43,325 bases of DNA from a virus (IMGVR_UViG_3300045921_000010:1-43325), one strand, 5' to 3'; positions 1-9,801 are shown, counted from the stretch's first letter. A program made the numbers and translations. The notes: a model not told the origin generated them from the letters alone.

Positions 1-103
1 GAACGGATGATTAACACTTCTTGATCCTGACTTACGCTAGTATCCTCTTCTAGTCCCTTTAAGTAGTTAGAAAGACGTTTAAGCGTATATTAAAGGATTA
101 TGT

Positions 104-120
104 TTTAAGAACTTCTTAAA
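104..120. promoter_or_regulatory. Perfect inverted repeat, possible operator
   Basis: TTTAAGAA and TTCTTAAA flank a single C, giving a 17-bp perfect dyad. In the leftward direction it lies about 20 bases beyond the promoter-like motif at 140-163, a position typical of an operator. No regulator gene is visible in the window, so the role is unproven, and AT-rich dyads arise by chance fairly often. Confidence 0.3.
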
Positions 121-139
121 GATATAAAATACACATACA

Positions 140-163
140 CATATCGCGATAATTTAACGGTAT
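140..163 (-). promoter_or_regulatory. Promoter-like motif, copy 1
   Basis: On the minus strand this reads ATACCGTT, ten bases, then GATATG, followed two bases later by TAT. The same arrangement with a nine-base gap occurs at 40042-40064 upstream of the terminase operon. Both copies lie just beyond an intrinsic terminator and point leftward. It may be a promoter for a phage-encoded polymerase or a host sigma factor with weak consensus. Inferred only from two copies. Confidence 0.3.
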
Positions 164-253
164 TTTTAACTTTTGCGAGACTTCGAAGGAAGCAAAAATT
201 CAGGCTACTAAATACGCATTAAGCAATAGGGTGAAACTTCCAAAAATAAGTAC

Positions 254-333
254 AAAAAAGCGGCCCAGAGTGCCTCGCGACGCCCACCGATGGGGGCAGC
301 GATGGGCACCTCGCGGTTGGAGCACTCCGGACC
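254..333 (-). terminator. Large compound intrinsic terminator ending the tail operon
   Basis: On the minus strand a 12-bp outer stem (GGTCCGGAGTGC with GCACTCTGGGCC, positions 333-322 and 273-262) is perfect if two G-U pairs are allowed. Those pairs form only in the minus transcript. Inside it, CGCGA/TCGCG and GCCCA/TGGGC form further stacked stems. A T6 tract (259-254) follows after GC. It begins about a dozen bases after the acetyltransferase stop codon. The element is much more GC-rich than its surroundings and larger than a usual terminator, so an additional RNA role is possible. Confidence 0.75.
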
Positions 334-344
334 AGTTTGCATTG

Positions 345-818
345 CTAGCGGGCAAACCTGTCTATGCTTTTCAGGGCAACATGACCGTGCCTAATCCAGC
401 CAAGCTTTTCGAGAGAACGTGATAAGACTTGCCTAGAATCCGTAGGAGAGCAAGTTGATATACAGAAGTCAGCTTTAGTATGAATCGAAGCCGTGTACAT
501 CTCAGTATGTAATAATTGTAACGCCTTCACGGCTCTATAACCTTCAAGGTCTGATGCATAGTACTGCTGCTGAAAAATTAAAGATTTAGAATGCAATAAC
601 GTTGCTATATCTGCAAAAATCCATGCAACAATTCCTCCGGAATCTTCTCTTAGTAACTTTACAAACTTTTTTCGTTTTACTGCATAGGTCAGATTTGCGA
701 TAGCAATTGCATCATCCTTAGGTATTTCATACACGTTCTTATAGAGCTCGACGCATTCTTTTATGTCGTGCATTGATTCTATATTTGATAAATGCATGTT
801 AGATCTACCATTAATCAT
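345..818 (-). CDS. GNAT-like acetyltransferase
   Basis: 157 residues. The pattern resembles a compact GNAT fold: an N-terminal helical part (about 15-55), strands around GGIVAWIFADI (60-72), a segment QQYYASDLEGYRAVKALQLLH (83-103) that sits where GNAT proteins bind acetyl-CoA, and a C-terminal LEKLGWIRHGHVALK typical of the last strands of the fold. The classical Q/RxxGxG/A loop is degenerate (DLEGYRA), so the assignment rests on overall pattern. Short acetyltransferase-like proteins are common at the end of phage tail operons and may modify a host or virion protein; the substrate cannot be told. The start is uncertain because a second ATG (797) has an equally plausible ribosome site. It is the last gene before the compound terminator. 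Confidence 0.55.
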   Translation of the reverse strand: MINGRSNMHLSNIESMHDIKECVELYKNVYEIPKDDAIAIANLTYAVKRKKFVKLLREDSGGIVAWIFADIATLLHSKSLIFQQQYYASDLEGYRAVKALQLLHTEMYTASIHTKADFCISTCSPTDSRQVLSRSLEKLGWIRHGHVALKSIDRFAR

Positions 819-845
819 TAACTTACGTTATCCAGGTTAGTCTCG

Positions 846-1442
846 TTACCAAATGATGCTATTTAATTCGGTCTCGTCTTGAGCTGCTAGTATTGCTGCT
901 CTCTTGTTTTCAAGTTTTTCTTTTAAAGTCTGCGTACGTTGTCTTACAGCCTTATGTAATCTAAGAATTTGAGTAGCATTCAAAGTTATAAACGAGTTAT
1001 CTAATAAAAACCATTTTACAGAGAATGTCTCATTTTCTATCTTGGCTGTAGCCGCTTCTTGAGCAGCCTCTAGTATTAATGCTTTAGAAGCTGCATTTGC
1101 TTGAAATGCAACAGAATTATAGGTAATAGGCTCTTCATTTTCTTTTTCAGCTAACTTCTTAAATTCAAAAAGCTTATCTCGCTTTTTCTCATTTAAATCT
1201 CTGAGATCTTGCCAGGTTCTAGTTTGTGGGTCCCATTTGTGACCAAGACGAGCCTCTCTTTTCAAGAGCAACTCAGAAGCAGTATACTCAAACACCTGTC
1301 CATCTTTTACATAATAGTTTTCTATTTTACAATCTTTTGGCAAGTCTGCAACTATATGAGGTTCAAGCAAAAGAACCATTGGACTAACTGGAGTAATTGA
1401 TAAAATATGACCATCTACATCGTGTCTAACATAGTGTTCCAT
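846..1442 (-). CDS. DUF4376-type tail-associated protein
   Basis: 198 residues. The C-terminal two thirds (about 75-198) match the pattern I associate with DUF4376: charged helix of the form R/KxxKL, then PITYNSVAFQANAAS, VKWFLLDNSFITLNATQILRLHKAV and a closing ELNSIIW. The N-terminal 70 residues look like the short beta segment found in phage tail-fibre assembly or tail-tip accessory proteins. Its ATG lies one base after the stop of the J-like gene (TAATATG), so the two are translationally coupled. Likely a fibre accessory or chaperone-like protein; molecular function is not established. Confidence 0.65.
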   Translation of the reverse strand: MEHYVRHDVDGHILSITPVSPMVLLLEPHIVADLPKDCKIENYYVKDGQVFEYTASELLLKREARLGHKWDPQTRTWQDLRDLNEKKRDKLFEFKKLAEKENEEPITYNSVAFQANAASKALILEAAQEAATAKIENETFSVKWFLLDNSFITLNATQILRLHKAVRQRTQTLKEKLENKRAAILAAQDETELNSIIW

Positions 1443-1443
1443 A

Positions 1444-4400
1444 TTAAACTTTTATAAATTGTAATGAGCCATACCCTACATAACTCAAACCAATAGCTCC
1501 TACTTCTATAGTTATATACGTATCGAGTTGGTAAAAGATTGGGAATATTCTTATACCCATCTCAATATAATCAAAATCTGCTGGATTGACATCAAAAGAA
1601 GCAACATTTCCAAATGGAATATTCCATTTTCTATTAGTTGCACCAGGTATTGTCAACGTCTGTGTAACCGTATTTGTAGCGAACCATTGAGTCCAGTTTT
1701 GAGTCGCTCTCTCTCTCAAACGCCATGCCACAGCTGTACTAAGAAAGAATTTATACCATCCGTGCAAACTTGCACTATCTGTCCAAGCTACGTAACCTTG
1801 CTGCTCTATCAGTACATTATCTCCCGCTATTGCTCTTGGCAAGCCACCAGTGTCAAACCAAATAGCATTTCCGCTTCCAAAAGTAGTCAATACATTTGGT
1901 GTGGCAGAGCCATAACTGAAAGAGCTGTTTAAGGAATTTACAACTTGATTTACTTTTAATTTATCCGTAGTAATAGTATTTGCAATTAGCTTGTCAGCAT
2001 GTAAACTGCTTATCTGCGCATTTCCAACAGCAAGATTTGCAATGTATGTCGAGGCTGTTTCTGGTTTAATAGGATTTCTACCACTTATAGCACCACCAGC
2101 CAGAAGTGCATCCATAGGAGTTTCTTTACCATCAATGACTTCTACTCTAGGATCATAGAAAGCTGTTACAGAGGCATCTTGCGTAGTATAGTATTGATAA
2201 ACACGTAAACGTAATTGGTTCTTGCCATTATAATTTCTTTGTCTAAAAGCAAAATTATTATTAAAGATTTTGGTTCCTGCTGTAGTATCCCATACACCAC
2301 CATGATCTGCTATATTTGTTCTATTAGTATCATTGAAAGGAAAAACATAACCGGTAACAAGATACCAACGACCAGGAACAAAACTACTTCTATTCCATGA
2401 GCCAAAGTACACATTAAACTCTTTCTCTACACCATCAGCTGCATTTAATAAGCGTACTCCAGCAACATCTTCCGCCGCATAAAGACCAAAGAATATAGAA
2501 CCAGTAGAAGAAGCCCCAGAAACTTGGAAATAAATACTAAATCTGTATAACTTGGTTGGGTCTGCAGGAAAGTATGGTGTATGAAACCCGCCTTCTGCAT
2601 TCTCCGAGGTTGCAGCACCAGACCGTGCGTACCATACTTGTACAGGAGTGCTTTGACTTGGACCATAAAGAATACCTATATTATTATATCCATTAGGTCC
2701 ACTAGTTGGGTTTATAAGATAATCAGAAGGTAAAGTTCCTGGATTATTGTTGTAACCTATTGCATTATTCTTCCAGCTATTAGTGCTTATTAAGTTGCCT
2801 TCAGTTACAGGAACCAGCGTTTGAATATTAAGGTTAGAAACAATTGTATTAAGATGAAAAATTGGAATTTTTACATAAACTCCATTAGGAAAAGAAATAC
2901 CTTGTTGCCAAACAAGGCTACCATTCTTGTATAAGAATACTGCACGCCCGTTGTATTCAAAACAAAAAGTATCATTATCAGCTTGCGTTGTTACAGGATA
3001 AATAAGTGAGCCGCTCTGATTGTAAATAGCTACTTGAGTACCAGAAGGGTGTACTGCAAAATGATTAGATTCATTCCAGCCTGAATTTGTCACAGCTTCT
3101 GTAAACATTATCATGAATCCATTGCTAAGGTTTCCTGAATTTACAGTCCAAGTAACAGACACAGCTTTATATCTTATAGGACTATACATAACGGCGTCCC
3201 AAGCAGCTGCAGCACCGCTCGTTTTCTTTACATTAGGGCCGTATTGAGTACAGTTGCTTAAATTTATTAAATAAGTATAAGTCGCAAATGCAAGTCCACC
3301 TGGTGTATTCCCTGCAACAAGAATTGGTGTACCATCCGAAGAATAAATATTTAGACCTGTACCATTAATTCGATCTGCAGTAAGCTGTCCTGTAGTAATT
3401 TTTCCTGCATCTAAATTTGGTATATACGCACTTGGTAGCTGATTGGTATCTCCGGACTTAGTACTTAGAATTATATTTCCAGACTCATCTCTTACTCTAA
3501 GACCTCGAAATTCAGCGTATCCATCTGAGCCAATTATTGTCTTATTAGTACCAATAGTAATAGAACCTGCGGTAATTGCGCCAAGATTTGCACTAATTGC
3601 AGATAAAGAACCAACTTTAAAAGATGATAGGTATGGTGCCGTCCATACGGTATTACCAGTAGCTGGGTTGTAAATACCATCAATCTGAAAAAGCTTTTCT
3701 CCAGCAACTAATGCATGTACGGTTGCTGAAAAGCCTTTTCCACTCACTACAGTACCTCCCCAAACACTATCTAGAGGAAATGTAGAAGAACCGGAAGTAG
3801 TGCTAGTTGTAGGTGTAGTTCCAGGGTCTGCCGTATATACTATATAAGCAGTACGATAAGAATTTCCAGCTGTACCTGTACTACCCGTAGTACCTTGAGT
3901 ACCTTGTCGAGCTTTAGCAAATGTCTGCGTTAAAACCAATGATATAGCGGAACCGTCCGCTCTCTTACCAGTTATCGTATAATTAATAGAAGCTGTGTCT
4001 GCCGTAGCGGCTGAGTGCGCACCATAGACAGCATGAGCACCACCATCTGACTTAGTACCAACAGTTATTGAAGTACCTACTGCAGTAACGTTCCATGTAC
4101 CATTAGCTGTTCCAGTGCCATCATACTCTAAAGCTGTAGCTCCTTCATACAACCAAACTTGTGTACCAGAATTAGCATAGGAAGAAACAGTACCAGCACT
4201 ATCTGCGGGCAATACATGAGCACTATTTGTTAAGAATGCTGTAAGAGCGTTTTTTCCGTTTGTACCAGGAGCACCTGCTGTACCTGTAGCACCATCGGCT
4301 ACTGCAGGAATGATTTCCTGATCAAGTAATGTAGTAAAGCCACCAGCTTGATACAATTGTACTCTTATTAATTTAGTATTAGCTAATACAGTATAAGATC

Positions 4401-7400
4401 TTGAAGATTCATTAACAGTTGAATCTGTATTAGCTCCGTATGTTGTACCGTCTGTTGATGTAGCTATTCGGAATCTACCAGAGTACGCTGTAGGTGCGCC
4501 ATTACCTGTTACTTGATAAGCATTCGCTGTAATAGATGTTGGTATAAAGTTACCGTTGACATCTTTAACTACAGCACTTGGCGTAACAGTGACATAATAG
4601 ACAGTTGCAGGGAGGCCAGACGCGCCGTCTTGAATCTTTATAATTGTCAACTTGTCAGTAAATGTTCCACCATCAGTAAGTGTGCCGGTAATAGTAACTG
4701 AAGATTGTCCATTAAAGTCAGCCTCATGCAAATACACTATATCACCAGTAGTTACAATAGTTGAACCTGGTGTACTGGTTTGTCTAAAGTTAACAGAGGG
4801 CGTCGCTGACCAAGTAACTGCAGCTGTAGTATTCTGCTTGGCGGCTGTTAAGGCAATAAACTGTCCTGGGACAGCTTGTCCATCGCCAGCGTATTTAAAG
4901 ACTTGGGCAGTTCCAGCAATAGATAGAGTCTTAGCATTAACACCCTGTTTACTCTTTGCAATAGTGTATACTTTAGAGATTGTTGTGCCATTATATGTAG
5001 CAGATAATGTCCAGGCTTCACTATCGGTATTCCAACTTGCACCACTTAAAGAGTAAACACCTGTAGTACTGTTTATCGTTAATGTTAGATTGCTCTTTAC
5101 AGAACCACCAGTAAATGTACTTAAAGTAGTTACATCAGTAATTCCACTATAAACCTTAAAAATACCACCAGCAGATGTTAAACTATATCCTGCACCTAAA
5201 GCATCTGCTGTGACAACAACTGCTTCATTTGTCAGGATACCGCTTAAGGCGTTAATACCAGGAGCTCCTGCAGCACCGTCTTCACCTGCGTAGCCAATGG
5301 AGAATATTTGTGCTGTCGTCCAGGTGATAGTAGAGGTAACAGAGTTTGTGGTGTCTACTAAACGAACTCTAGCTGCATATAACGTAAAGCCAGGAGAAGG
5401 TGAATTACCAGGGGTAGTTGACCAGCCGGCAGGGGTATTCGTAAATGTACCAGCACTCCAAGTGTAAACAGAAGTACCAGTAGGACCTGCAGGAATCGTA
5501 ATTGCCCATTGGTATACTTCAGGTTCTGCAGTGCTAACGCCAGGAACACCATCTAAACCATTTTTAGAAAGAGCATTAACAGTATAACCAGATTCCCAGC
5601 TAATAAGCGTAGAAGCCGCTCCACCTGTTTCACTGATGCTTTTCGTAGCAACCCAAAGATTTATATTGGGTGTACCAGGGTTAGCACCCGGAGCTGTTAA
5701 CCAACCATTAGTGCCAGTATAGCTAGAATGAGAAGCAGAACTCCATGTATACGTACTGTTATTATTTGGATTACCTGGTTGAGAAGTGCTCCATTGGTAC
5801 AGGTAAACAGTTGCGGTCTGTATACCAGGAGTGCCTGCCGGACCAGGCGGACCTGCAGGACCTGTAGCGCCAGGACCGCCCTCTTTTACAGAGTATAAGA
5901 CTAAAAGATCTTGAGAAACTGTTGATAGCTCTAAACCCGTTTCTGCACACTCTACTCTATAAACTCTAGAGACACCTGTCGTAAAAGGAGACACAGTCAA
6001 AGTATTAGTACTGTGTGGTACACCTGGACTATCTTCAATAGGTACATTATTTAAGAACCACCTGTACACGGGTACAGTATAACCACTAGGGGTTGCAGTT
6101 ATTGTAATACTTGTCGGTAAGAAACTTGTATCTAATTTTTCAGTAAATATTAAAGAATCTGCAGAGAGTTTTACAGCTTTTTTATCAAAGATTACTGCGC
6201 TAGACATTGTCATTGTTGACACTCTAACACCAGAGTATGCAACAACACCTACCATGCCACTTCTAAAGGAAAGCCACGGTAAGTCAAAAGGTGGTTGTTT
6301 TACACGACCTACTTCTACCCAGTTTAAACTACCATCTGCATTATACCTGCCGGATTCATGTACATAAATGATATAACCAGATAAAGAAGGATTTTGGACC
6401 TCTGACCAAGTTACTCTACCGGATGAGTTATTTATAAGACGTGTATTAGTGTCTACAGTAACACTGCTTGGAGGAGCAATACCTGAATCATATACAGAGT
6501 ATGGCAATGCGTAGTAATCGTCTGCTACATTCCAAGCTAATTGTAAATAACTAAAGCGTTCTCCACTAACCTCTGCTACAACATTGTCTTTGACTTCAAC
6601 ACTATTAACTCTAATAATTGCGTTTGTTAAACCTAAAGTTGGGCTTGTAATACTAACAAAATCACCTGGTTCTAAGAACTTGTCTTTTATTGCGTATTGG
6701 AACTTAATAGTAAAAGCACTTCGGCTAGTACGTACAAGTTCTTCTGCCTTAGCCATTGCATGATAGAAATCTGTGACACCTTCTGCAAATATATCAGTTT
6801 CAAGTTGGACACCACCATCTTCTTCAAGCATTGCAGCATAGATAGCATCTGACTTGACTACTGTTGCAAATCCAGTATAAGCAGGAGAACGGCTTGTCCA
6901 CATGACTTGATTAGCACTATCAGTGATAATGCCAGCAAAACCCTTGGGTGTAGTATAGTCTGAATTAGTTGCATTAACTACAATAGATACTATAGTGTCT
7001 TTCGTTCTGGTAAATGTATATTCATAGACGCCATTTACATTATTTGCAGCAGGAATAGAGACACCGTCAATAGTTATTGTTGCACTATTGTCTGCGGTAT
7101 ACCGCATTGTATGCAAGCCATTACCAGCAAGAAACTTCCAAGAAAGCACACAAGTAGTTTCAGTACCACTCCAGACACCATAAGCATCTAATAGTCTAAA
7201 ACCTGCATTAGTATTGCCCCAACCATTTACAACAGGATATAAACTAGCATTCAACCCTTTCAGTAGTGTGCCACCTTTCTTAGTAGGCCAAGAAACTGTA
7301 TCTTCCTTGAAATCCATCGACTCATTGTGAAATCTCACTGTAACATAATTAAGCCTTTGGGAAGCAGAAGGCCAAACAATTTCAACTGTATCGCTTTGAA

Positions 7401-8616
7401 TAAGGTCGTCGTCTGTAAGAGTTGCTGCTAAAGTCACTGCGGCATCACTCGCTGGATATTGTAGCAAAAGTTTATATTTACCTTGTGACCATACCAATCG
7501 AGCATCGCCCATTGTTGAAAGCAATGTTTCAACATTTTCTCGTACAGGTTTGTTTGGGTTTAGAATAGTATTACATTCATATAACGGAAGATTTCTTGTA
7601 GTAACACTACGACCACTTGGTGTTGTAGATTGCCAGATTTTGCCTCCGACAGGCACATTAGTTCTTACTATAGTGTTGCATATTGCTGCAGCTGCTTCAA
7701 AAGAAGGTATATCTATCTCTGTAATAGACAGGCCTTTAGAATTAATAGGATCCATTAAATAGTCTAAAAGACACCATGCAGGATTATTAGTGTATACCTT
7801 ACTAGCGCTGCGAACGCCACCGCTGTAAGTGTAAACTTTTCTACCCTCTATCAAATATTGTACTTGAGGTACATTGTTGAATTGTGGGTTGTCTCTGTCA
7901 AGTCTAATAAATGTACTTGCATATGCTACTCCAGGAAATTTAGCATTACCACGTCGAGCATCATTCTTTGTAGTGATACTGTCTTCTTCAGGGGTATCTC
8001 CGTAATGAACATCTGTTCTGAAAGCAGCTAAAACCTTGTCTATTTGATTAGTTTTACTATTTCTAGAATACGTTCCTAGTATAGGGTCATTTAAAGTTAC
8101 ATTCTCATCTATAATAACGTCATAAACACCCTGTATAGGTCCTTGACATAGTACTTGTTGAAAGAATAGAAACTCATTTTTACTACCCTCTAGAGTTTGA
8201 TTTAATAGGCCTGCTGGTGTAGCTGGGTAATTCTTTGTTACAGCGACTGGAATAGCTTCCATCCAACCTTCGACCCAATTATTAGTCGAGACCCATTCAT
8301 AATCTATATACGTTCCTGCAGGAGAGCCTGGAGGGCCTACAGAAAAAGTCTTTTGTGCGTTAGTTTCAGTATATAAAAATTGATTAGCTGTTTTATGCCA
8401 TACGCGAACACCACCTACTAAAGCACGACCATAAACAATAGGTGCTTCTGTAACTGTAGCATCAACAACAACTTCGTAGCCTTTTCGAGCTTCTTCTGCC
8501 GCTGATGCAGCAGCTCGCATTTTCTTAGCTTGCTTTATTTGATATGCTATAGACGCAACAGTAATAGCTACTTGAGCTATGAATGCCCAAGTTGCACCCG
8601 TCATACCTAATAACAT
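1444..8616 (-). CDS. J-like tail tip / host-specificity protein
   Basis: 2390 residues, about twice the length of lambda J. The N-terminal ~850 residues carry the J-type core: a hydrophobic start (8-25), VYGRALVGGVRVW, and NPAWCLLDYLMDP...LSITEIDIPSFEAAA (about 290-320). Fn3/Ig-like beta domains follow. Short collagen-like Gly-X-Y linkers lie near 912-930, 1110-1120, 1440-1453 and 1570-1583 and separate repeated beta domains. Around 1672-1690 SANLGAITAGSITIG resembles the trimerising fibre region of J homologues. The C-terminal ~700 residues are beta-rich and probably bind the receptor. A GGAGATATT ribosome site precedes the ATG. Its place last in the tail-assembly order is classical. Confidence 0.9.
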   Translation of the reverse strand: MLLGMTGATWAFIAQVAITVASIAYQIKQAKKMRAAASAAEEARKGYEVVVDATVTEAPIVYGRALVGGVRVWHKTANQFLYTETNAQKTFSVGPPGSPAGTYIDYEWVSTNNWVEGWMEAIPVAVTKNYPATPAGLLNQTLEGSKNEFLFFQQVLCQGPIQGVYDVIIDENVTLNDPILGTYSRNSKTNQIDKVLAAFRTDVHYGDTPEEDSITTKNDARRGNAKFPGVAYASTFIRLDRDNPQFNNVPQVQYLIEGRKVYTYSGGVRSASKVYTNNPAWCLLDYLMDPINSKGLSITEIDIPSFEAAAAICNTIVRTNVPVGGKIWQSTTPSGRSVTTRNLPLYECNTILNPNKPVRENVETLLSTMGDARLVWSQGKYKLLLQYPASDAAVTLAATLTDDDLIQSDTVEIVWPSASQRLNYVTVRFHNESMDFKEDTVSWPTKKGGTLLKGLNASLYPVVNGWGNTNAGFRLLDAYGVWSGTETTCVLSWKFLAGNGLHTMRYTADNSATITIDGVSIPAANNVNGVYEYTFTRTKDTIVSIVVNATNSDYTTPKGFAGIITDSANQVMWTSRSPAYTGFATVVKSDAIYAAMLEEDGGVQLETDIFAEGVTDFYHAMAKAEELVRTSRSAFTIKFQYAIKDKFLEPGDFVSITSPTLGLTNAIIRVNSVEVKDNVVAEVSGERFSYLQLAWNVADDYYALPYSVYDSGIAPPSSVTVDTNTRLINNSSGRVTWSEVQNPSLSGYIIYVHESGRYNADGSLNWVEVGRVKQPPFDLPWLSFRSGMVGVVAYSGVRVSTMTMSSAVIFDKKAVKLSADSLIFTEKLDTSFLPTSITITATPSGYTVPVYRWFLNNVPIEDSPGVPHSTNTLTVSPFTTGVSRVYRVECAETGLELSTVSQDLLVLYSVKEGGPGATGPAGPPGPAGTPGIQTATVYLYQWSTSQPGNPNNNSTYTWSSASHSSYTGTNGWLTAPGANPGTPNINLWVATKSISETGGAASTLISWESGYTVNALSKNGLDGVPGVSTAEPEVYQWAITIPAGPTGTSVYTWSAGTFTNTPAGWSTTPGNSPSPGFTLYAARVRLVDTTNSVTSTITWTTAQIFSIGYAGEDGAAGAPGINALSGILTNEAVVVTADALGAGYSLTSAGGIFKVYSGITDVTTLSTFTGGSVKSNLTLTINSTTGVYSLSGASWNTDSEAWTLSATYNGTTISKVYTIAKSKQGVNAKTLSIAGTAQVFKYAGDGQAVPGQFIALTAAKQNTTAAVTWSATPSVNFRQTSTPGSTIVTTGDIVYLHEADFNGQSSVTITGTLTDGGTFTDKLTIIKIQDGASGLPATVYYVTVTPSAVVKDVNGNFIPTSITANAYQVTGNGAPTAYSGRFRIATSTDGTTYGANTDSTVNESSRSYTVLANTKLIRVQLYQAGGFTTLLDQEIIPAVADGATGTAGAPGTNGKNALTAFLTNSAHVLPADSAGTVSSYANSGTQVWLYEGATALEYDGTGTANGTWNVTAVGTSITVGTKSDGGAHAVYGAHSAATADTASINYTITGKRADGSAISLVLTQTFAKARQGTQGTTGSTGTAGNSYRTAYIVYTADPGTTPTTSTTSGSSTFPLDSVWGGTVVSGKGFSATVHALVAGEKLFQIDGIYNPATGNTVWTAPYLSSFKVGSLSAISANLGAITAGSITIGTNKTIIGSDGYAEFRGLRVRDESGNIILSTKSGDTNQLPSAYIPNLDAGKITTGQLTADRINGTGLNIYSSDGTPILVAGNTPGGLAFATYTYLINLSNCTQYGPNVKKTSGAAAAWDAVMYSPIRYKAVSVTWTVNSGNLSNGFMIMFTEAVTNSGWNESNHFAVHPSGTQVAIYNQSGSLIYPVTTQADNDTFCFEYNGRAVFLYKNGSLVWQQGISFPNGVYVKIPIFHLNTIVSNLNIQTLVPVTEGNLISTNSWKNNAIGYNNNPGTLPSDYLINPTSGPNGYNNIGILYGPSQSTPVQVWYARSGAATSENAEGGFHTPYFPADPTKLYRFSIYFQVSGASSTGSIFFGLYAAEDVAGVRLLNAADGVEKEFNVYFGSWNRSSFVPGRWYLVTGYVFPFNDTNRTNIADHGGVWDTTAGTKIFNNNFAFRQRNYNGKNQLRLRVYQYYTTQDASVTAFYDPRVEVIDGKETPMDALLAGGAISGRNPIKPETASTYIANLAVGNAQISSLHADKLIANTITTDKLKVNQVVNSLNSSFSYGSATPNVLTTFGSGNAIWFDTGGLPRAIAGDNVLIEQQGYVAWTDSASLHGWYKFFLSTAVAWRLRERATQNWTQWFATNTVTQTLTIPGATNRKWNIPFGNVASFDVNPADFDYIEMGIRIFPIFYQLDTYITIEVGAIGLSYVGYGSLQFIKV

Positions 8617-8632
8617 AATATCTCCAAAGTTC

Positions 8633-9220
8633 TCATAGCTTGCCCCATCTGAGATTTACTGGGCCGGCGCCTTCGTAAACTTGTTCATATGAAACATCTC
8701 CTGGATAATTATCTTCCATATAGGAGTTACTAACTACATATCTCATTGTTAAGTCTAAATCACTCATAGGACTACTACAAGCAATTCCAAAACCAGCCTC
8801 GCCATCGGATGCAGTATTTAACATATAGCTTGTTGTATCAACACGCCCTGCATATATCATTAAGACCTCTGGCGATGTAAGAACTGGTTGTTTAGTTGTT
8901 TGATCTACAAAACCAATATAAACCTTTACAGGAGTCCCAACTGCACCACTCTCAGCCCAACTTCCAAAACTCATGGTTGGATCTGCGAATGTTATTTTAA
9001 AAATGTTTCTGTCAACTGTAGATGACAATCTAGGTAAATCAATACCCAAAAGCATTCCATCAGATAAGTAAGTATCACCATTGAATATAAGGTCTCTGTA
9101 GTAATTTGTTTTAAGAAACACAGTAGAGCTACCTGCTCTTGGTCCAATTTTTACCAGATGAAAGGACTCTGTAACAGGCGAAGCTAATAACGCTTGTAAA
9201 TTTGCTGAAAAGGTTATCAT
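8633..9220 (-). CDS. Minor tail / tail-tip hub protein (DUF2163-like)
   Basis: 195 residues. The sequence is a beta-rich tail-hub pattern: FHLVKIGP (about 20-27), YYRDLIFNGDTYLSDGMLLGI (40-60), LPRLSSTVDRNIFKITFADP (62-81) and MIYAGRVDTTS (about 125-135). This resembles the family of siphoviral hub proteins encoded between the tape measure and the J-like protein (DUF2163-like). The start overlaps the preceding gene by four bases (ATGA), indicating coupling. By position it should help connect the tail tube and tape measure to the tip. The exact family name is uncertain, but a tail-tip role is well supported by context. Confidence 0.7.
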   Translation of the reverse strand: MITFSANLQALLASPVTESFHLVKIGPRAGSSTVFLKTNYYRDLIFNGDTYLSDGMLLGIDLPRLSSTVDRNIFKITFADPTMSFGSWAESGAVGTPVKVYIGFVDQTTKQPVLTSPEVLMIYAGRVDTTSYMLNTASDGEAGFGIACSSPMSDLDLTMRYVVSNSYMEDNYPGDVSYEQVYEGAGPVNLRWGKL

Positions 9221-9801
9221 AATCTCTCCACAAATTTTAAAGTACCTAGATCTTGCAAGATACCATCTCTATAAGACATACCAGCTATAACCTCTGGGTC
9301 TAATAGAAACGAACCGACAACATCGTCACCATGATACATTGTGCCTGATACACTTGCTCTTAACTCCGGCACTATCTGTAATGAACCGCTACCAGCTAAA
9401 TCTGCTGTACTTAAATATATCTTAGAATGAGAAGCAAACTTTATAAAAGTCCCTTTGGGAATAAAGCCACCAGAGGAAGCGCTCACAGACGTGGCTCCAG
9501 CTGAGCCAGATGCAGTACCAGGTCCTACAGTCGTTCTTGCAACTACAGCCCCATAATTTTGAGGCATTAATATTTGTATTTCTCCAAAATGCCCGCTCTT
9601 TACAAGCATCGCAAACAAATCATTACTTCCAAAACTGAGAGGTTCAACTGTAGCTGAAATCTCCCATCTTTGAGTAGGTCGTTTACTTACTAGTCGCTTT
9701 AAAGAGAGGGCATCTGAAACAAATACAGGTACATTGCTACTCACAGATAATGGTGCCGTGAATTTAGCAATTACCTTTGTTCCGTCCCAGATGCCATACA
9801 T
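9217..9801 (-). CDS. Minor tail protein next to the tape measure
   Basis: 194 residues. It is a beta-rich protein with a Gly/Ala/Ser stretch (TASGSAGATSVSASSGG, about 97-113), and near the N terminus SLKRLVSKRPTQRWEISATVEPLS, which resembles the start of distal-tail-type proteins. It follows the tape measure by two bases and overlaps the next tail gene by four. In lambda-like phages this slot holds gpM-type or distal tail proteins that cap the tape measure. I do not recognise a specific family. Confidence 0.6.
   Translation of the reverse strand: MYGIWDGTKVIAKFTAPLSVSSNVPVFVSDALSLKRLVSKRPTQRWEISATVEPLSFGSNDLFAMLVKSGHFGEIQILMPQNYGAVVARTTVGPGTASGSAGATSVSASSGGFIPKGTFIKFASHSKIYLSTADLAGSGSLQIVPELRASVSGTMYHGDDVVGSFLLDPEVIAGMSYRDGILQDLGTLKFVERL

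Larger units (their letters stand above)
1..253. other. Non-coding region beyond the late-operon terminator
   Basis: No convincing gene on either strand. The region is AT-rich and follows, in the minus direction, the large terminator at 254-333. It holds a perfect 8-bp inverted repeat (104-120), a palindrome TATCGCGATA (142-151), and a motif at 140-163 shared with the control region upstream of the small terminase gene. It most likely contains the promoter of a leftward operon that starts outside the window, but this is inference. Confidence 0.6.

Noticed and set aside
231-422. A 63-codon plus-strand frame (MKLPKISTKK...)
   Set aside because: It is antisense to the acetyltransferase end and runs through the minus-strand terminator stem; the open frame is explained by the GC-rich hairpin and no ribosome site is convincing.
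5820-5880. Collagen-like Gly-X-Y segment as a separate collagen gene
   Set aside because: It is in frame within the J-like protein and is a common linker in phage tail-tip proteins.
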